A DNA stretch of 55,984 nucleotides from Thermoplasmata archaeon (GTDB lineage: Archaea; Thermoplasmatota; Thermoplasmata; Thermoplasmatales; Thermoplasmataceae). Positions 8,468 through 17,463 of the stretch are shown here, one piece after another. A program made the position numbers and the translations under genes. The notes under the pieces were generated by a model. The model worked only from the letters and a program-made list of their open reading frames with translations. It made no database searches and was not told where the DNA came from. The stretch is from assembly GCA_021850545.1 (NCBI GenBank), contig JAJZLU010000020.1, positions 1-55,984 of the forward strand, in the 5' to 3' direction. Numbering within the stretch: position 1 is the first letter of the stretch; every line of letters starts with the position of its first letter.

Positions 8468-9781
8468 ATGCCCGACCGGAAAGAGTTTGACATTGTCATC
8501 ATAGGAGCAGGTGTTCTTGGCTCTGCCATAGCATATGAACTTTCCTTAGCATTTCCGGGAAAGATCGCCGTTATCGAAAAAGAGGAGACGGCCGGAAAAC
8601 ATACCTCATCCAGGAACACCGGCGTCATTCATAGGCCTTTTTATCTGGACCCTCAAAAAAAGAGAATTTTTGCGGAATCATCCCAGGTATCCTTTGGTAT
8701 GTGGAAATCACTTGCTGAAAAGCATGGGTTGCCATGGATGGAAAACGGGACTCTTGAGATCGCAACAAGGGAAGATGACATGAAAAGCGTCGAATCTTAC
8801 TCAAAATGGGCAATTTCCAATGGGATGAGGGAAGAAGAATTCAGAATTTTTGATCATCAGGGATTAAGCCAGTATGAGCCCCTGGTTCAGGGCTATGGGG
8901 CATTCCTTAGTGTTACGGATGCCTGTGTCAGCTTCGGCGCCTTCACAGGGAAAATCATGGAACTGGCCGTTGCCAGTGGAATAGAGTTCATCGCAGGATA
9001 TTCAGTTACAGATGCCGTGGAGACACCCGACGGCATTTTAATGAAGGCATCTGGGCCAAAGGGGGAAGTTGAGGTGATTGCGGGCTTTATGGTTAACTGT
9101 TCTGGGGGCGATTCCTTGTCCATTGCACACAGGATGCACCTGGCCAAGAAGTACGCCGTTTTGCACTTCAGGGGAGACTACTGGGTGGTAGGTGACAGTT
9201 ACCCTGGAAGAATGCGCCATAACATCTACACTGTCCCCAAGCACAAGAAATTTCCATTCCTGGACCCACACTTCATCTTAAGGCAAGATGGCAGGAGGGA
9301 ACTTGGCCCAAATGCAGCTCTGGTTGCAACACCGTATGATTATTCAGACCAACATGACTCTGGGTCACTTTTCCTCAAGCTTCTTGAGAGGCCAACACTT
9401 CCAAAGCTGAAACTGCTGACCAATTCAGAATTCATTTCACTGGTTCGCAGTGAATGGAAATCCTCAAGGTCCATGGATGAAATGGCAAGGAGGGTAAGAG
9501 AATTTATCCCTGGATTGGAGACTTCATACATCACGGGAAGAGGGCTTTCAGGTGTAAGAAACTCCCTCATAGACTCAAGTGGTTTTGTGCCTGAGGCAGT
9601 ACTAGAGCAATCTGACCATAGCTTGCATATCCTAAATTACAATTCACCCGGCGCAACGGGTGCACCAGCCTTCGCTCTTTACGCCATCAGTACCCTCAAA
9701 GATTCTGGCAAGATTTCACTTAGAAGCAGCGCAAAATTAGAAAGCTCATCATGGGCACGCGAGATAAGTTCACTTTTTTAA
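8468..9781 (+). CDS. FAD-dependent oxidoreductase, L-2-hydroxyglutarate oxidase-like
   Basis: This 437-residue protein of the DAO (FAD-dependent amine/hydroxyacid oxidase) family begins with the dinucleotide-binding FDIVIIGAGVLGSAIAYEL (about 7-25). HTSSRNTGVIHRPFY at about 45-60 matches the FAD-contact HxxSRNSGVIH segment of L-2-hydroxyglutarate dehydrogenases and related glycerol-3-phosphate dehydrogenases. The C-terminal NYNSPGATGAPAFALYAI is the second FAD-binding motif. It likely oxidises a 2-hydroxy acid. The gene is single, between tRNA-Arg and an MFS gene; the substrate is inferred only from family. Confidence 0.8.
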   Translation: MPDRKEFDIVIIGAGVLGSAIAYELSLAFPGKIAVIEKEETAGKHTSSRNTGVIHRPFYLDPQKKRIFAESSQVSFGMWKSLAEKHGLPWMENGTLEIATREDDMKSVESYSKWAISNGMREEEFRIFDHQGLSQYEPLVQGYGAFLSVTDACVSFGAFTGKIMELAVASGIEFIAGYSVTDAVETPDGILMKASGPKGEVEVIAGFMVNCSGGDSLSIAHRMHLAKKYAVLHFRGDYWVVGDSYPGRMRHNIYTVPKHKKFPFLDPHFILRQDGRRELGPNAALVATPYDYSDQHDSGSLFLKLLERPTLPKLKLLTNSEFISLVRSEWKSSRSMDEMARRVREFIPGLETSYITGRGLSGVRNSLIDSSGFVPEAVLEQSDHSLHILNYNSPGATGAPAFALYAISTLKDSGKISLRSSAKLESSSWAREISSLF

Positions 9782-9884
9782 ATGAATTGGTTTCGCTGGG
9801 TTAGAAAGTGAAGCAGAGATTTGATAAACAATTGAGGCTCAGAAGGAAATCGATTCTGGAGCCCTTTAATGCTAGCCTTACTAA

Positions 9885-11150
9885 TTGAATGTTAAATATA
9901 AGGTAGCAATAACTGAGCCATTGAAAGACAGATTGAGGGCTCTTTCTTTTACTTCGCTTGCACATTTTGCAAATGACGGAACTTCACTACTTTACCCTAT
10001 TCTCATAACGTTTTACGATAAGCTCCCGGGAATACAGATAACATATCTAGGGAGCATGGTAATTATCTATAACCTGATTTCCGGAACCCTAAGCACCCCT
10101 ATTGGAAGATACGCAGACCGAACTGGAAACTACGGTGGCCTCCTTAGTGTCGGTATTGCGCTTCTTGGCGTTACCTCAGTTATCCTTTCACTCCCATTCG
10201 TTTACCCCGGCTATATACTGCCATTGCTCATTGTGGGTTCGGTTTTCATGGGTAGCGGACAGGCTTTTTACCACCCACTGGGAGCCACAATTTTGAGGAA
10301 TACTTATGGCCTAGATGCACCAAAGGCTATGGGCGTAAACGGCTCGTTTGGGAGCCTCGGAAGGGCGGTCATGCCCACAACCGTGGGCTTCATAATGGTC
10401 TTCATTGGGGAATTCCAGGGGCTGATGGTTTATTCGGCTTACAGCTTCATCAGCGCCCTCATACTTTATCTTGGCCTGAGAGAAGTCAAGGTGAGGAAGG
10501 AGAAGCCAGTTACAACTGCGAAACCGAAAGAGGCACAGGCTACAACAAGATTGCGCGGGAGCCGTTTCATGCCATTCCTTTATATCCTGACTGCTGCGGT
10601 TTTCATAAGATCCCTGTTCATGGTGGGGACATCGACATTCATTCCCACATTCCTTACACAGGAATATGGAAGCGTTATCACGCTCACCATAATACTCATA
10701 ACCTACCTCCTCCCTGTTTTTGGCCAGCCATTTTTCGGTTCCCTCACCACGAGAAAAGGCGGAAGGTTCACCATTGTTGTGACATATATTCTCTCCGCAA
10801 TTTTCTTCGGGTTATTCCTTGTTTCAGGGCATAATGTTATATTCACAATCCTGTCATTCGGTTTCTTCGCTTTCTCAGCCTACAGTGGATTTCCTGTTCT
10901 TCTTGGGTATGTCGGCCAAATTGTTCCAAGAGATGCACTTGGAAGATCCAATTCCATTGTATGGGGCATCGGCCAGACCATTGGTGGAGCTGTTGGTGCA
11001 GCTGTAGTTTCAGTGCTGGCTTTATTTGTTTCCGTCGGCACAGCCATTGAGTATATGTTCATATTTGCAATCGTATCTCTGGTTTTCCTCCCTCTCCTGC
11101 CCTCCAAGAAGAAATCAGATGGTGGAAACTCAAGCTCTTCACCCTCTTAG
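9885..11150 (+). CDS. Major facilitator superfamily transporter
   Basis: This 421-residue protein has about 12 hydrophobic segments and a central hydrophilic loop (REVKVRKEKPVTTAKPKEAQ) near residue 205-220. The family loop 2-3 signature appears as TPIGRYADRTGNYG, a G-x3-D/R-x-G/R form. SLAHFANDGTSLLYPILITFY in the first helix resembles the fosmidomycin-resistance (Fsr)-like MFS group, which starts with HFxND. The only in-frame upstream start is TTG 9885. The substrate is unknown. The BtuF-like gene follows 35 bp downstream on the same strand. Confidence 0.85.
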   Translation: MNVKYKVAITEPLKDRLRALSFTSLAHFANDGTSLLYPILITFYDKLPGIQITYLGSMVIIYNLISGTLSTPIGRYADRTGNYGGLLSVGIALLGVTSVILSLPFVYPGYILPLLIVGSVFMGSGQAFYHPLGATILRNTYGLDAPKAMGVNGSFGSLGRAVMPTTVGFIMVFIGEFQGLMVYSAYSFISALILYLGLREVKVRKEKPVTTAKPKEAQATTRLRGSRFMPFLYILTAAVFIRSLFMVGTSTFIPTFLTQEYGSVITLTIILITYLLPVFGQPFFGSLTTRKGGRFTIVVTYILSAIFFGLFLVSGHNVIFTILSFGFFAFSAYSGFPVLLGYVGQIVPRDALGRSNSIVWGIGQTIGGAVGAAVVSVLALFVSVGTAIEYMFIFAIVSLVFLPLLPSKKKSDGGNSSSSPS

Positions 11151-11185
11151 TTCTTAAAATATGAAAAAAGCATTCAGCCTGATAG

Positions 11186-12001
11186 ATGCCTGAGCTAACC
11201 GATCACCTTGGAAGAATAGTAGAAGTACCAGATGAACCGCAGAGAATAATCAGCTTCAGCCCTGCTGTTACAGAAACTCTTTTCGAATTAGGCCTCGGCG
11301 GCAGGATAAAAGGCATATCAGCTTTCTGTTCACGGCCAAAAGAAACGTCCAAGATAAGGAAAGTTGGGAGTTATGGAAGCGCAAGGATGGATCTCCTTCA
11401 TGAGATAAACCCTGACCTTATCCTCACGATTTCAGGGTTCCAGAAGGATTTTGCTGAAAAACTTGGAACGGAATTTCCAGTTTACACATTCGAGCTACCC
11501 TCTTCCGTGGCTGGTATCGTTGACCTTGTTTCAAAGATAGGCATTGTTACTGGCCGAAAAAATGAAGCCAGATATATGGAATTTGAATTGTTGAAATACC
11601 TTGGTTCCCTCAGGAGGAGGCCGTCTGTCACGGGATACCTGGAAATTGACCTTGGCGGCCCCGTAAGTTTCGGATCTCTCAGTTATATTACAGATGCCCT
11701 TTCAATCCTGGGAGTAAAGTCAATTTACGGCGATCATCTGAATGAATGGATTCAGCCAGACTTCAATTACATCAGGGATTCGGATCCAGATGTGTTATTC
11801 TATGAGCCTAAAATGTATTCAAAATTCCTCCCAGAAGACCTGAAAAAGCTGATTTCTTCGAGAGGATGGGGAAATATGAATGCGGTGAAAAATAACCATG
11901 TTTTCACCTCTCCCGGGCCCCTTGATTTTTTCGCACATCACGGACCCTCCTTTATCAGAGAAGTATTGCCATGGGCAGTAAGCGCCCTTGAGTCAGTTTA
12001 A
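11186..12001 (+). CDS. BtuF-like substrate-binding protein lacking a signal peptide
   Basis: This 271-residue protein has the class III periplasmic-binding fold of cobalamin and iron-siderophore binding proteins (COG0614). RIISFSPAVTETLFELGLGGRIKGIS is the first strand-helix, INPDLILTISG the second motif, and RGWGNMNAVKNNHVF the C-terminal motif. The ATG is followed directly by the domain (MPELTDHLGRIVEVPDE): there is no signal peptide or lipobox, and no ABC permease or ATPase is near. It is probably cytoplasmic, or an orphan corrinoid- or metal-binding protein. The function is open; the fold assignment is firm. Confidence 0.8.
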   Translation: MPELTDHLGRIVEVPDEPQRIISFSPAVTETLFELGLGGRIKGISAFCSRPKETSKIRKVGSYGSARMDLLHEINPDLILTISGFQKDFAEKLGTEFPVYTFELPSSVAGIVDLVSKIGIVTGRKNEARYMEFELLKYLGSLRRRPSVTGYLEIDLGGPVSFGSLSYITDALSILGVKSIYGDHLNEWIQPDFNYIRDSDPDVLFYEPKMYSKFLPEDLKKLISSRGWGNMNAVKNNHVFTSPGPLDFFAHHGPSFIREVLPWAVSALESV

Positions 12002-12091
12002 AAAATTTTTTTCGAGTTTCGCAATACATATCTTAAAATACCATCTGATAATTGGCGTAAGTCTTCTATACAGACAAAAGGAAGTAATAGA

Positions 12092-12565
12092 ATGGAAGAG
12101 ACGACCAAAATAAAAGACCTTACACCAGAGTCCAGGAGAGTAAATGTCCTGGCCAAGGTTGTTAGCATAGGCGAGCCAAAGCAAATACAGACCAGATTTG
12201 GAGAAGAAAAATCCGTAACTGAGGTCTACATTGGAGACGATACCGGGAAGATCATACTTTCTCTTTGGGGAGAGCAGGCCGGCCAGGCATCAGAAGACAA
12301 AACCCTCTTTATAGAAAATGGATACATTTCCCTTGTAAGAGGCCACATGAGACTAAACGTGGGCAAATATGGATCACTGAAGGAAGCACCGGAAGAAATC
12401 ACAGAAGTCAATGAAGAACATGACATGAGTGAAGCCGAGCACGAGAATACCTTCAGGAGAAGGCCATTCAACAGTGGCGGCGGCGGTGGAAGAGGCGGCC
12501 GTGGCGGATTCTACAACAACCGTAACGGTGGAAACAGACCCCCTAGAGACGACTTTAACGATTAA
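12092..12565 (+). CDS. ssb: Single-stranded DNA-binding protein, one OB fold with Gly/Arg tail
   Basis: This 157-residue protein has an RPA-type OB fold (about 5-110): VNVLAKVVSIGEPKQIQ, EVYIGDDTGKIILSLWG and ISLVRGHMRLNVGKYGSL are its characteristic strands. An acidic linker (about 112-125) leads to a flexible tail of RRRPFNSGGGGGRGGRGG and asparagines, ending in the acidic DDFND. This plan, one OB fold plus a protein-interacting tail, is that of crenarchaeal SSB such as Sulfolobus SSB. It coats single-stranded DNA in replication and repair. GGAAG lies 8-11 nt before the ATG. It is convergent with the DNA ligase gene. Confidence 0.88.
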   Translation: MEETTKIKDLTPESRRVNVLAKVVSIGEPKQIQTRFGEEKSVTEVYIGDDTGKIILSLWGEQAGQASEDKTLFIENGYISLVRGHMRLNVGKYGSLKEAPEEITEVNEEHDMSEAEHENTFRRRPFNSGGGGGRGGRGGFYNNRNGGNRPPRDDFND

Positions 12566-12594
12566 ACTATTAATAAAATTATAAAACCAAAATC

Positions 12595-12611
12595 ATGGCT
12601 CTAAGAGCCAT
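12595..12611. terminator. Inverted repeat between convergent ssb and ligase
   Basis: ATGGCTCT-A-AGAGCCAT is a perfect 8-bp inverted repeat just after the ssb stop and touching the DNA ligase stop codon. It may act as a bidirectional 3' end structure for the two convergent genes; the effective loop would need opening of the inner pairs. Function is inferred. Confidence 0.4.
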
Positions 12612-14362
12612 TATCCAACTTTTTTCTGTGCATAGTACATTTCAAGAACTTCCTCAGTGGTGGTTGCATCTTCAGGAGTCTTGTCATCGCGCCATCTGCC
12701 AGTGAACCTCGGGAACCTGATTGCCAGGCCAGCTCCTTTCTCAACTTTGTCAAATGCACATGAATGTACTGGGCTTACAGTAATTTCGGCGCCAATGATT
12801 TCCAAGACGGCCTTGGGGTCAAACCAAACATCGGGAACAAGGCCACTTTCCACTCTTGCTGGTTTCCTGTCAATGACAAAATCTGCAAGTTTAGCTGGGA
12901 GCCCGAAAAGGACGTCGTCTGTGAACCCTGTGCCTAACTTGCAGACAGATTCAAAGGTATCCTGGCCCTTGTTGTATGTTGCCATCAAAAGGGCACCGTA
13001 TGTTCCTTTTCTCCTGCCATGCCCTCCGAATGCCCCAATGATCACCAGGTCCAGTGTATCCTCAAAAGTGGACTGATAGTCTCTCTTTACCTTGATCCAG
13101 AGCCATCCTCTTGCCCCAGCCCGGTATATGGAATCTGGCGAAACATTCTTTGCGACCAGGCCTTCGCATCCGGAATTTATTGCCTCGTTGAAGAAGCCAT
13201 TTACTTCCTCCGGATCTGAGGAAAGGAGCATGGTTGCGCATTTGAAATCGTCATTCTCTGTGAAGAGCGATTGCAGGATTTTCCTTCTTTCAAGGTACGG
13301 GACCTTGTTGAGGGCCCTCCCATTGAGGAAAAGTATATCAAAGAGGAAAACCACTACTGGAATTTCTTCCATCTTCGATTTCAAGTCGTACTTCCGGCCC
13401 CTTCTCTGGGAAACCATCTGGAACGGGTAAAGTTCTCCAGTTTCTGCGTTATATGGAACTGCCTCGCCATCGAGGATGCAGGAATCTACCTTGAAATCCC
13501 TCAACGCATGTTCTACGATATCTGGGAAATTTGACGTTGTTTCCTCAGACCCTCTTGAGAATATCTTCGCTTTGCCGTCTCGGATGTGTATCTGGGTCCT
13601 CATCCCATCATACTTGTACTCAAATGCTGCTTTTCCGCCCATTTTATCCAGTATGTCCCTGACCTCGGGTAGTCTCTCTGCAAGCATGACCTTGGCAGGA
13701 ACCATTGGGGTGGGCCCCATCTGCAGGACCTTTTCCAGTTTCCCGTCTCTCAGGAGTTCCGCCAGTTCTCCGAGATCAGGATGAAAATTGTAAGCCTCGT
13801 CTATTTCTTCTGAGTGCTGTTTGTCTGCAAATGCCAGAACAAGTGCATCAAGTATAGTTGCGTCCGATACGCCGAGCCTCAGTCTCCCGGTAATTATCCG
13901 GGTTATGTACATGCCTTCATCCGGCGTGGCATTCAAGAGCAAATCCTGATATATCCCAATCTTAGTCCTGATGCTCCCTTCACCTTTAATCCGGGCAAGC
14001 TTGGTCAGTTCATCGTAGACATAATCAACACTCAGTTCACTTGAGAAAAGGGCGTTCTGTGACTTCTTTTCTGAAATTATCTTTGCAACTGTTCCAAGGT
14101 CACCCTCCTTTATGAACATGGCATCAATTTCTTCTTCCTTCTTGCCTGATATTGTGGAAAGGCCCTTGATTATGAGCTTGTTTGCCATTCCCAGTTCCAG
14201 GCCCTCGTAATCCGGAAGCAGTTTACCCTGTGTCAGGTATACAAGTTTCTTAAGATCCCTGTTTGCTGATTTTAGAAGTCTCACTAGAATTTCAGTAAGT
14301 TCCAGCCTCTTGGTTGTATTGGACATCTCTGTGAACCTTTCTGAGACCTCCAGGAAATTCAT
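12611..14362 (-). CDS. lig: ATP-dependent DNA ligase
   Basis: This 583-residue replicative ligase joins Okazaki fragments and nicks using ATP. Domain order: N-terminal DNA-binding helical domain (about 1-215), adenylation domain with the KYDG motif ([12 protein letters not shown], about residue 250, the AMP-accepting lysine), LDGEAVPYN (motif III), EGLVAKN (motif IV) and WIKVKRDY (motif V), then an OB-fold domain ending in [20 protein letters not shown]. The length is normal for archaeal Lig. It is convergent with ssb, so replication genes share the locus although transcribed separately. Confidence 0.95.
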   Translation of the reverse strand: MNFLEVSERFTEMSNTTKRLELTEILVRLLKSANRDLKKLVYLTQGKLLPDYEGLELGMANKLIIKGLSTISGKKEEEIDAMFIKEGDLGTVAKIISEKKSQNALFSSELSVDYVYDELTKLARIKGEGSIRTKIGIYQDLLLNATPDEGMYITRIITGRLRLGVSDATILDALVLAFADKQHSEEIDEAYNFHPDLGELAELLRDGKLEKVLQMGPTPMVPAKVMLAERLPEVRDILDKMGGKAAFEYKYDGMRTQIHIRDGKAKIFSRGSEETTSNFPDIVEHALRDFKVDSCILDGEAVPYNAETGELYPFQMVSQRRGRKYDLKSKMEEIPVVVFLFDILFLNGRALNKVPYLERRKILQSLFTENDDFKCATMLLSSDPEEVNGFFNEAINSGCEGLVAKNVSPDSIYRAGARGWLWIKVKRDYQSTFEDTLDLVIIGAFGGHGRRKGTYGALLMATYNKGQDTFESVCKLGTGFTDDVLFGLPAKLADFVIDRKPARVESGLVPDVWFDPKAVLEIIGAEITVSPVHSCAFDKVEKGAGLAIRFPRFTGRWRDDKTPEDATTTEEVLEMYYAQKKVG

Positions 14363-14384
14363 GCCTTAATATCCGCTTAACCTA

Positions 14385-15575
14385 TTAAACGTTAATTTCA
14401 GAGACCTTCGGCTTTCCCCTCATTTCTGACCTCAGGTAAAAGCCCGCGGACGCACAGGAGAGGCCAAGGGCTCCCAGGAATGCCCATGAATCCACGAATC
14501 CGCTGTAATGCGCGATGATAGTAAAAATGGTCGGGGAAAATGCCCCGATAATATTCTGCACAAAGTTCACGAAGGATAGTGAGAATGAAAGCATTCCCCT
14601 GTCAGGAGTCCTCTCAACCACAAGTGTATACAGCATGCTAAGGGAATTGACCGTGAGAATTCCCAACACAACCATCAATGCAACAAGAAGGTAGAAATCC
14701 TGTACGAATGCGACTGCAATTGTAAACAGTGCCAGGAGGATTGTAGAACCCAGAAAGAGAATAATGCGCCTCCTGACAACACCGAAGATGTATCCTCCAA
14801 GTGCACCGCCGATGAAACCCACCATGAGGTAGATTGTTCCAAGGGCACTGGCAAGATTAGGTGGAAGGTGCAGCTGTGATTCTGCGTAATATACAAAGAG
14901 CTGCCCTATTATCGTCTCAGTGAGGATGCCGGCAAGAGCTATGATAGGAAGGAGCCATATTATTGGGATTCGCAATACATCCCCCGCCCTCCTGAAAATG
15001 TTGATCCTATTTTTCGGGTCTGGTCTGTAGGAACGCAGTACATAGAGGTTTTCTGCAGCAAGGAATAGCATGACTGCACCAGCAAAGTATAGGGGGACTC
15101 TCCACCCAAACAGCTGGTCCAGGAAATTCCATCCAATGATTCCCATTCCACCACCAAGATTAAAGGAGCCATTGAAAAGTCCAACGTAAAAACTGTACCT
15201 CTCCCTAGGAACAATGTCCGCAAGCAGCCCCAGTGCGGGTGAGAAGAAGAGTGCAGAACCTATTCCCGCAAACAGCCTGAATGTGAACAGTTCGTAAAGA
15301 TTCTGTGACATTCCTGTGAGCACCACAGATGCCCCAAGTATACTAATGCCCAGCACCGAAGTGTAACGGTTACCTATCCTGGAGGACAACAGTCCCCCCA
15401 CCATCTGGAATGCTGAAAGGCCGATGTAAAATGCAGTTGTTATGATTCCGAGCTGCACCAGTCGGAGCTTAAGGTCTTGTGAGATGTAAGCGAGGCCAGG
15501 GGCAATATTGAACCAGTTCAGCGCGTAAACAGCCCTGGAAACATTTATTGAACCAGCCTGAACCCGGTAACCCAC
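14385..15575 (-). CDS. Major facilitator superfamily transporter
   Basis: This 396-residue membrane protein has about 12 helices; GGLLSSRIGNRYTSVLG carries the loop 2-3 motif and RLFAGIGSALFFSPALGLLADIVPRERYSFYVGLFNGSFNLG the helix 4-5 motif of drug/metabolite MFS carriers. A middle loop (RSYRPDPKNRINIFRRAGD) separates two halves. It differs clearly from the MFS gene at 9885. Its start lies 38 bp after the end of truA on the same strand, so the two may be cotranscribed. The substrate is unknown. Confidence 0.85.
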   Translation of the reverse strand: MGYRVQAGSINVSRAVYALNWFNIAPGLAYISQDLKLRLVQLGIITTAFYIGLSAFQMVGGLLSSRIGNRYTSVLGISILGASVVLTGMSQNLYELFTFRLFAGIGSALFFSPALGLLADIVPRERYSFYVGLFNGSFNLGGGMGIIGWNFLDQLFGWRVPLYFAGAVMLFLAAENLYVLRSYRPDPKNRINIFRRAGDVLRIPIIWLLPIIALAGILTETIIGQLFVYYAESQLHLPPNLASALGTIYLMVGFIGGALGGYIFGVVRRRIILFLGSTILLALFTIAVAFVQDFYLLVALMVVLGILTVNSLSMLYTLVVERTPDRGMLSFSLSFVNFVQNIIGAFSPTIFTIIAHYSGFVDSWAFLGALGLSCASAGFYLRSEMRGKPKVSEINV

Positions 15576-15613
15576 GTTCCATCTGATGTCCAGCTTGTAT
15601 TACTACTTGAGTA

Positions 15614-16372
15614 TTATTCTGCCAGAAAAGCAAAATTATCCATGACAACATGGCGAAGGTTTTCCTGCTGGAACCACGAACTCATGTATTTTTTCTTTGA
15701 TAGGCTCATGCCGTCCTTGAATTCAAACCCCTTATACGTTATATCAGTTAGGATAAGCCCATTTGGATCCATCAACTTAGGATATTTTCCCTCCCGGGAA
15801 AATGGGTCCCCTTGGTTTTCTGCATAAGAATGTTCAAGTGCATATGCAGTAATTGACCTGATCTGGTTCCAAAGGAAACTCCTTCCCTTGTAGTCAATAA
15901 AAATTCTTTCGCCCTTCCTGGATACAGATATTGATTTTATGGTTCTGACAGTGTTCCTGCCATCCATTTTGCAAAAATTCCTGAAGTCATGCTGCCCCTT
16001 GAAAGGTTTGAGGGCTTGTCTGAGATATGGCCCTACATTGCCTCCGAGAATTATGTACCGGTAGGTCTTGTAATCGCAGTGCCTTGGGTTAAAAGTCTCT
16101 GGAACCACGGCATAGCTGTGGAACATCATCTCAGGAATCTTTCCGTTGAGAACGCCCATAACCATGGAAGGTTTCCTTTCAGTGTCCACTGCAAATGCAT
16201 TTGATATGGCTGATACCCCCCTGTCAGTTCTGGCTGCAGATTGTACTGAACTTGAAATACCTGCCTTCTCCAATACCCGTATTATGGTGTCCTCAATGCT
16301 TTTAGTCCCATTTCCCTTCTGGAAACCTGTAAACTGCCAGCCAAAATAGCCAAACTTGATGAGGAGCCTCAA
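15614..16372 (-). CDS. truA: tRNA pseudouridine synthase A
   Basis: This 252-residue TruA makes pseudouridine at positions 38-40 of the tRNA anticodon arm. The catalytic aspartate is in SAARTDRGVSAISNAFAV (about residue 65). Other family segments are KFGYFGWQFTGFQ at the N-terminus, FNPRHCDYKTYRYII and GRSFLWNQIRSITAYAL. The length is typical for archaea. It is divergent from the GGR-like gene at 16421, with a 48-bp shared promoter region. Confidence 0.93.
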   Translation of the reverse strand: MRLLIKFGYFGWQFTGFQKGNGTKSIEDTIIRVLEKAGISSSVQSAARTDRGVSAISNAFAVDTERKPSMVMGVLNGKIPEMMFHSYAVVPETFNPRHCDYKTYRYIILGGNVGPYLRQALKPFKGQHDFRNFCKMDGRNTVRTIKSISVSRKGERIFIDYKGRSFLWNQIRSITAYALEHSYAENQGDPFSREGKYPKLMDPNGLILTDITYKGFEFKDGMSLSKKKYMSSWFQQENLRHVVMDNFAFLAE

Positions 16373-16420
16373 GCATTGGTTAATTACAAGGATATTTAAG
16401 ATAGGTCGGTTTTCTCAAGA

Positions 16421-17401
16421 GTGCTACATATTGCAGGCTTGGGCGTTTCTGGATCCTACCTTCTCAGGAGGCTTTCGGATGCAGGAATTGAAGCCGTAGG
16501 TTATGATCCAAAGAAGCCTGGTTTTTACGTACCCTGCGGTTATGCTGTGAATATTAACAGGCTTCGGGATTTCACTGGGAAAGTAGGGCTTGAAGCCGAT
16601 TCATATCTTGAGGCCAAGGCAGATTCTGTTACATTTGCAAGTGACTCTGGCTTGAACATCCGATTGCCTTCGGTTGGATTCAGCACAATAGACAAGAACA
16701 GGCTGGAGGCGGACATGCTTCTTGGCCTTGAATTCGAAAGAAAACCTTCTGCCATTCCCTCCAAAAAGAAGGATATCCTGATAGATGCCACAGGTGTATC
16801 CCGGTATTATCTTGGACCTGCCAGTGGAGATATCCTTATGAGAACCAGGGAATATCTCACTGATACTGCACCGCAAGATGGTTTTTACTTCAGGTACTTC
16901 CCTTCAGGGCGGGGCTATTACTGGGAATTCCCGCTTAAAGAAGGCTACCACATAGGAGCTGGGGGAGATTCTATAGAAATCGTTTCCGGTTCCCTCAAAG
17001 ATGTCAGGAACCCAAGAAGATTGATGTCAAGGAACATCAGGCTTGCGCCCCTGTTTAATTATGCACACAAGGGCAACGTGATTGGAGTGGGGGAATCCAT
17101 TGGCACAGTTAGCCCAATCACCGGTGAAGGAATCATACCATCTATGGAGTCTGCAGAAATACTCTTCAATTGCATTTCTCGTTATGATGACATAGAAGAT
17201 CTCAAAGAAAAGTATGTCTCAGAAATAAAGAACAGATTCAGGAGATATGAAAAGCTCTCCAAACTCCTGAATAACGCAAGGGCGGGCAATCTTAAGAAAT
17301 TGGAGAACTTATCTGCCATTTCAAGTGCCAAGGAAGATTTTGAAAATTTTGGAATCCAGCTGAAAATCCTGAAGGTTCTGAAGCAGATTGCTTTCACTTA
17401 A
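16421..17401 (+). CDS. Geranylgeranyl reductase-family FAD protein
   Basis: This 326-residue flavoprotein starts at GTG 16421; a GATATTTAAG element lies 22-32 nt upstream, so the transcript is probably leaderless. Motifs: MLHIAGLGVSGSYLLRRLSDAGIEAVGYD (Rossmann GxGxxG), PCGYAVN (the PxxCG-like family segment), YYWEFPLKEGYHIGAGG, and GESIGTVSPITGEGIIPSMESAEI, the GD-like FAD motif of geranylgeranyl reductases. Relatives saturate the isoprenoid chains of archaeal lipids or of menaquinone. It is shorter than typical archaeal GGR (about 390-450), so the exact substrate is uncertain. A link to the Tes-like gene nearby is inference. Confidence 0.8.
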   Translation: MLHIAGLGVSGSYLLRRLSDAGIEAVGYDPKKPGFYVPCGYAVNINRLRDFTGKVGLEADSYLEAKADSVTFASDSGLNIRLPSVGFSTIDKNRLEADMLLGLEFERKPSAIPSKKKDILIDATGVSRYYLGPASGDILMRTREYLTDTAPQDGFYFRYFPSGRGYYWEFPLKEGYHIGAGGDSIEIVSGSLKDVRNPRRLMSRNIRLAPLFNYAHKGNVIGVGESIGTVSPITGEGIIPSMESAEILFNCISRYDDIEDLKEKYVSEIKNRFRRYEKLSKLLNNARAGNLKKLENLSAISSAKEDFENFGIQLKILKVLKQIAFT

Positions 17402-17463
17402 GCGAGCTTTTCTGTACGCTATATTTCCTCGAGTGATCCGCTTCCTGAACGGAAATGCGGGAA

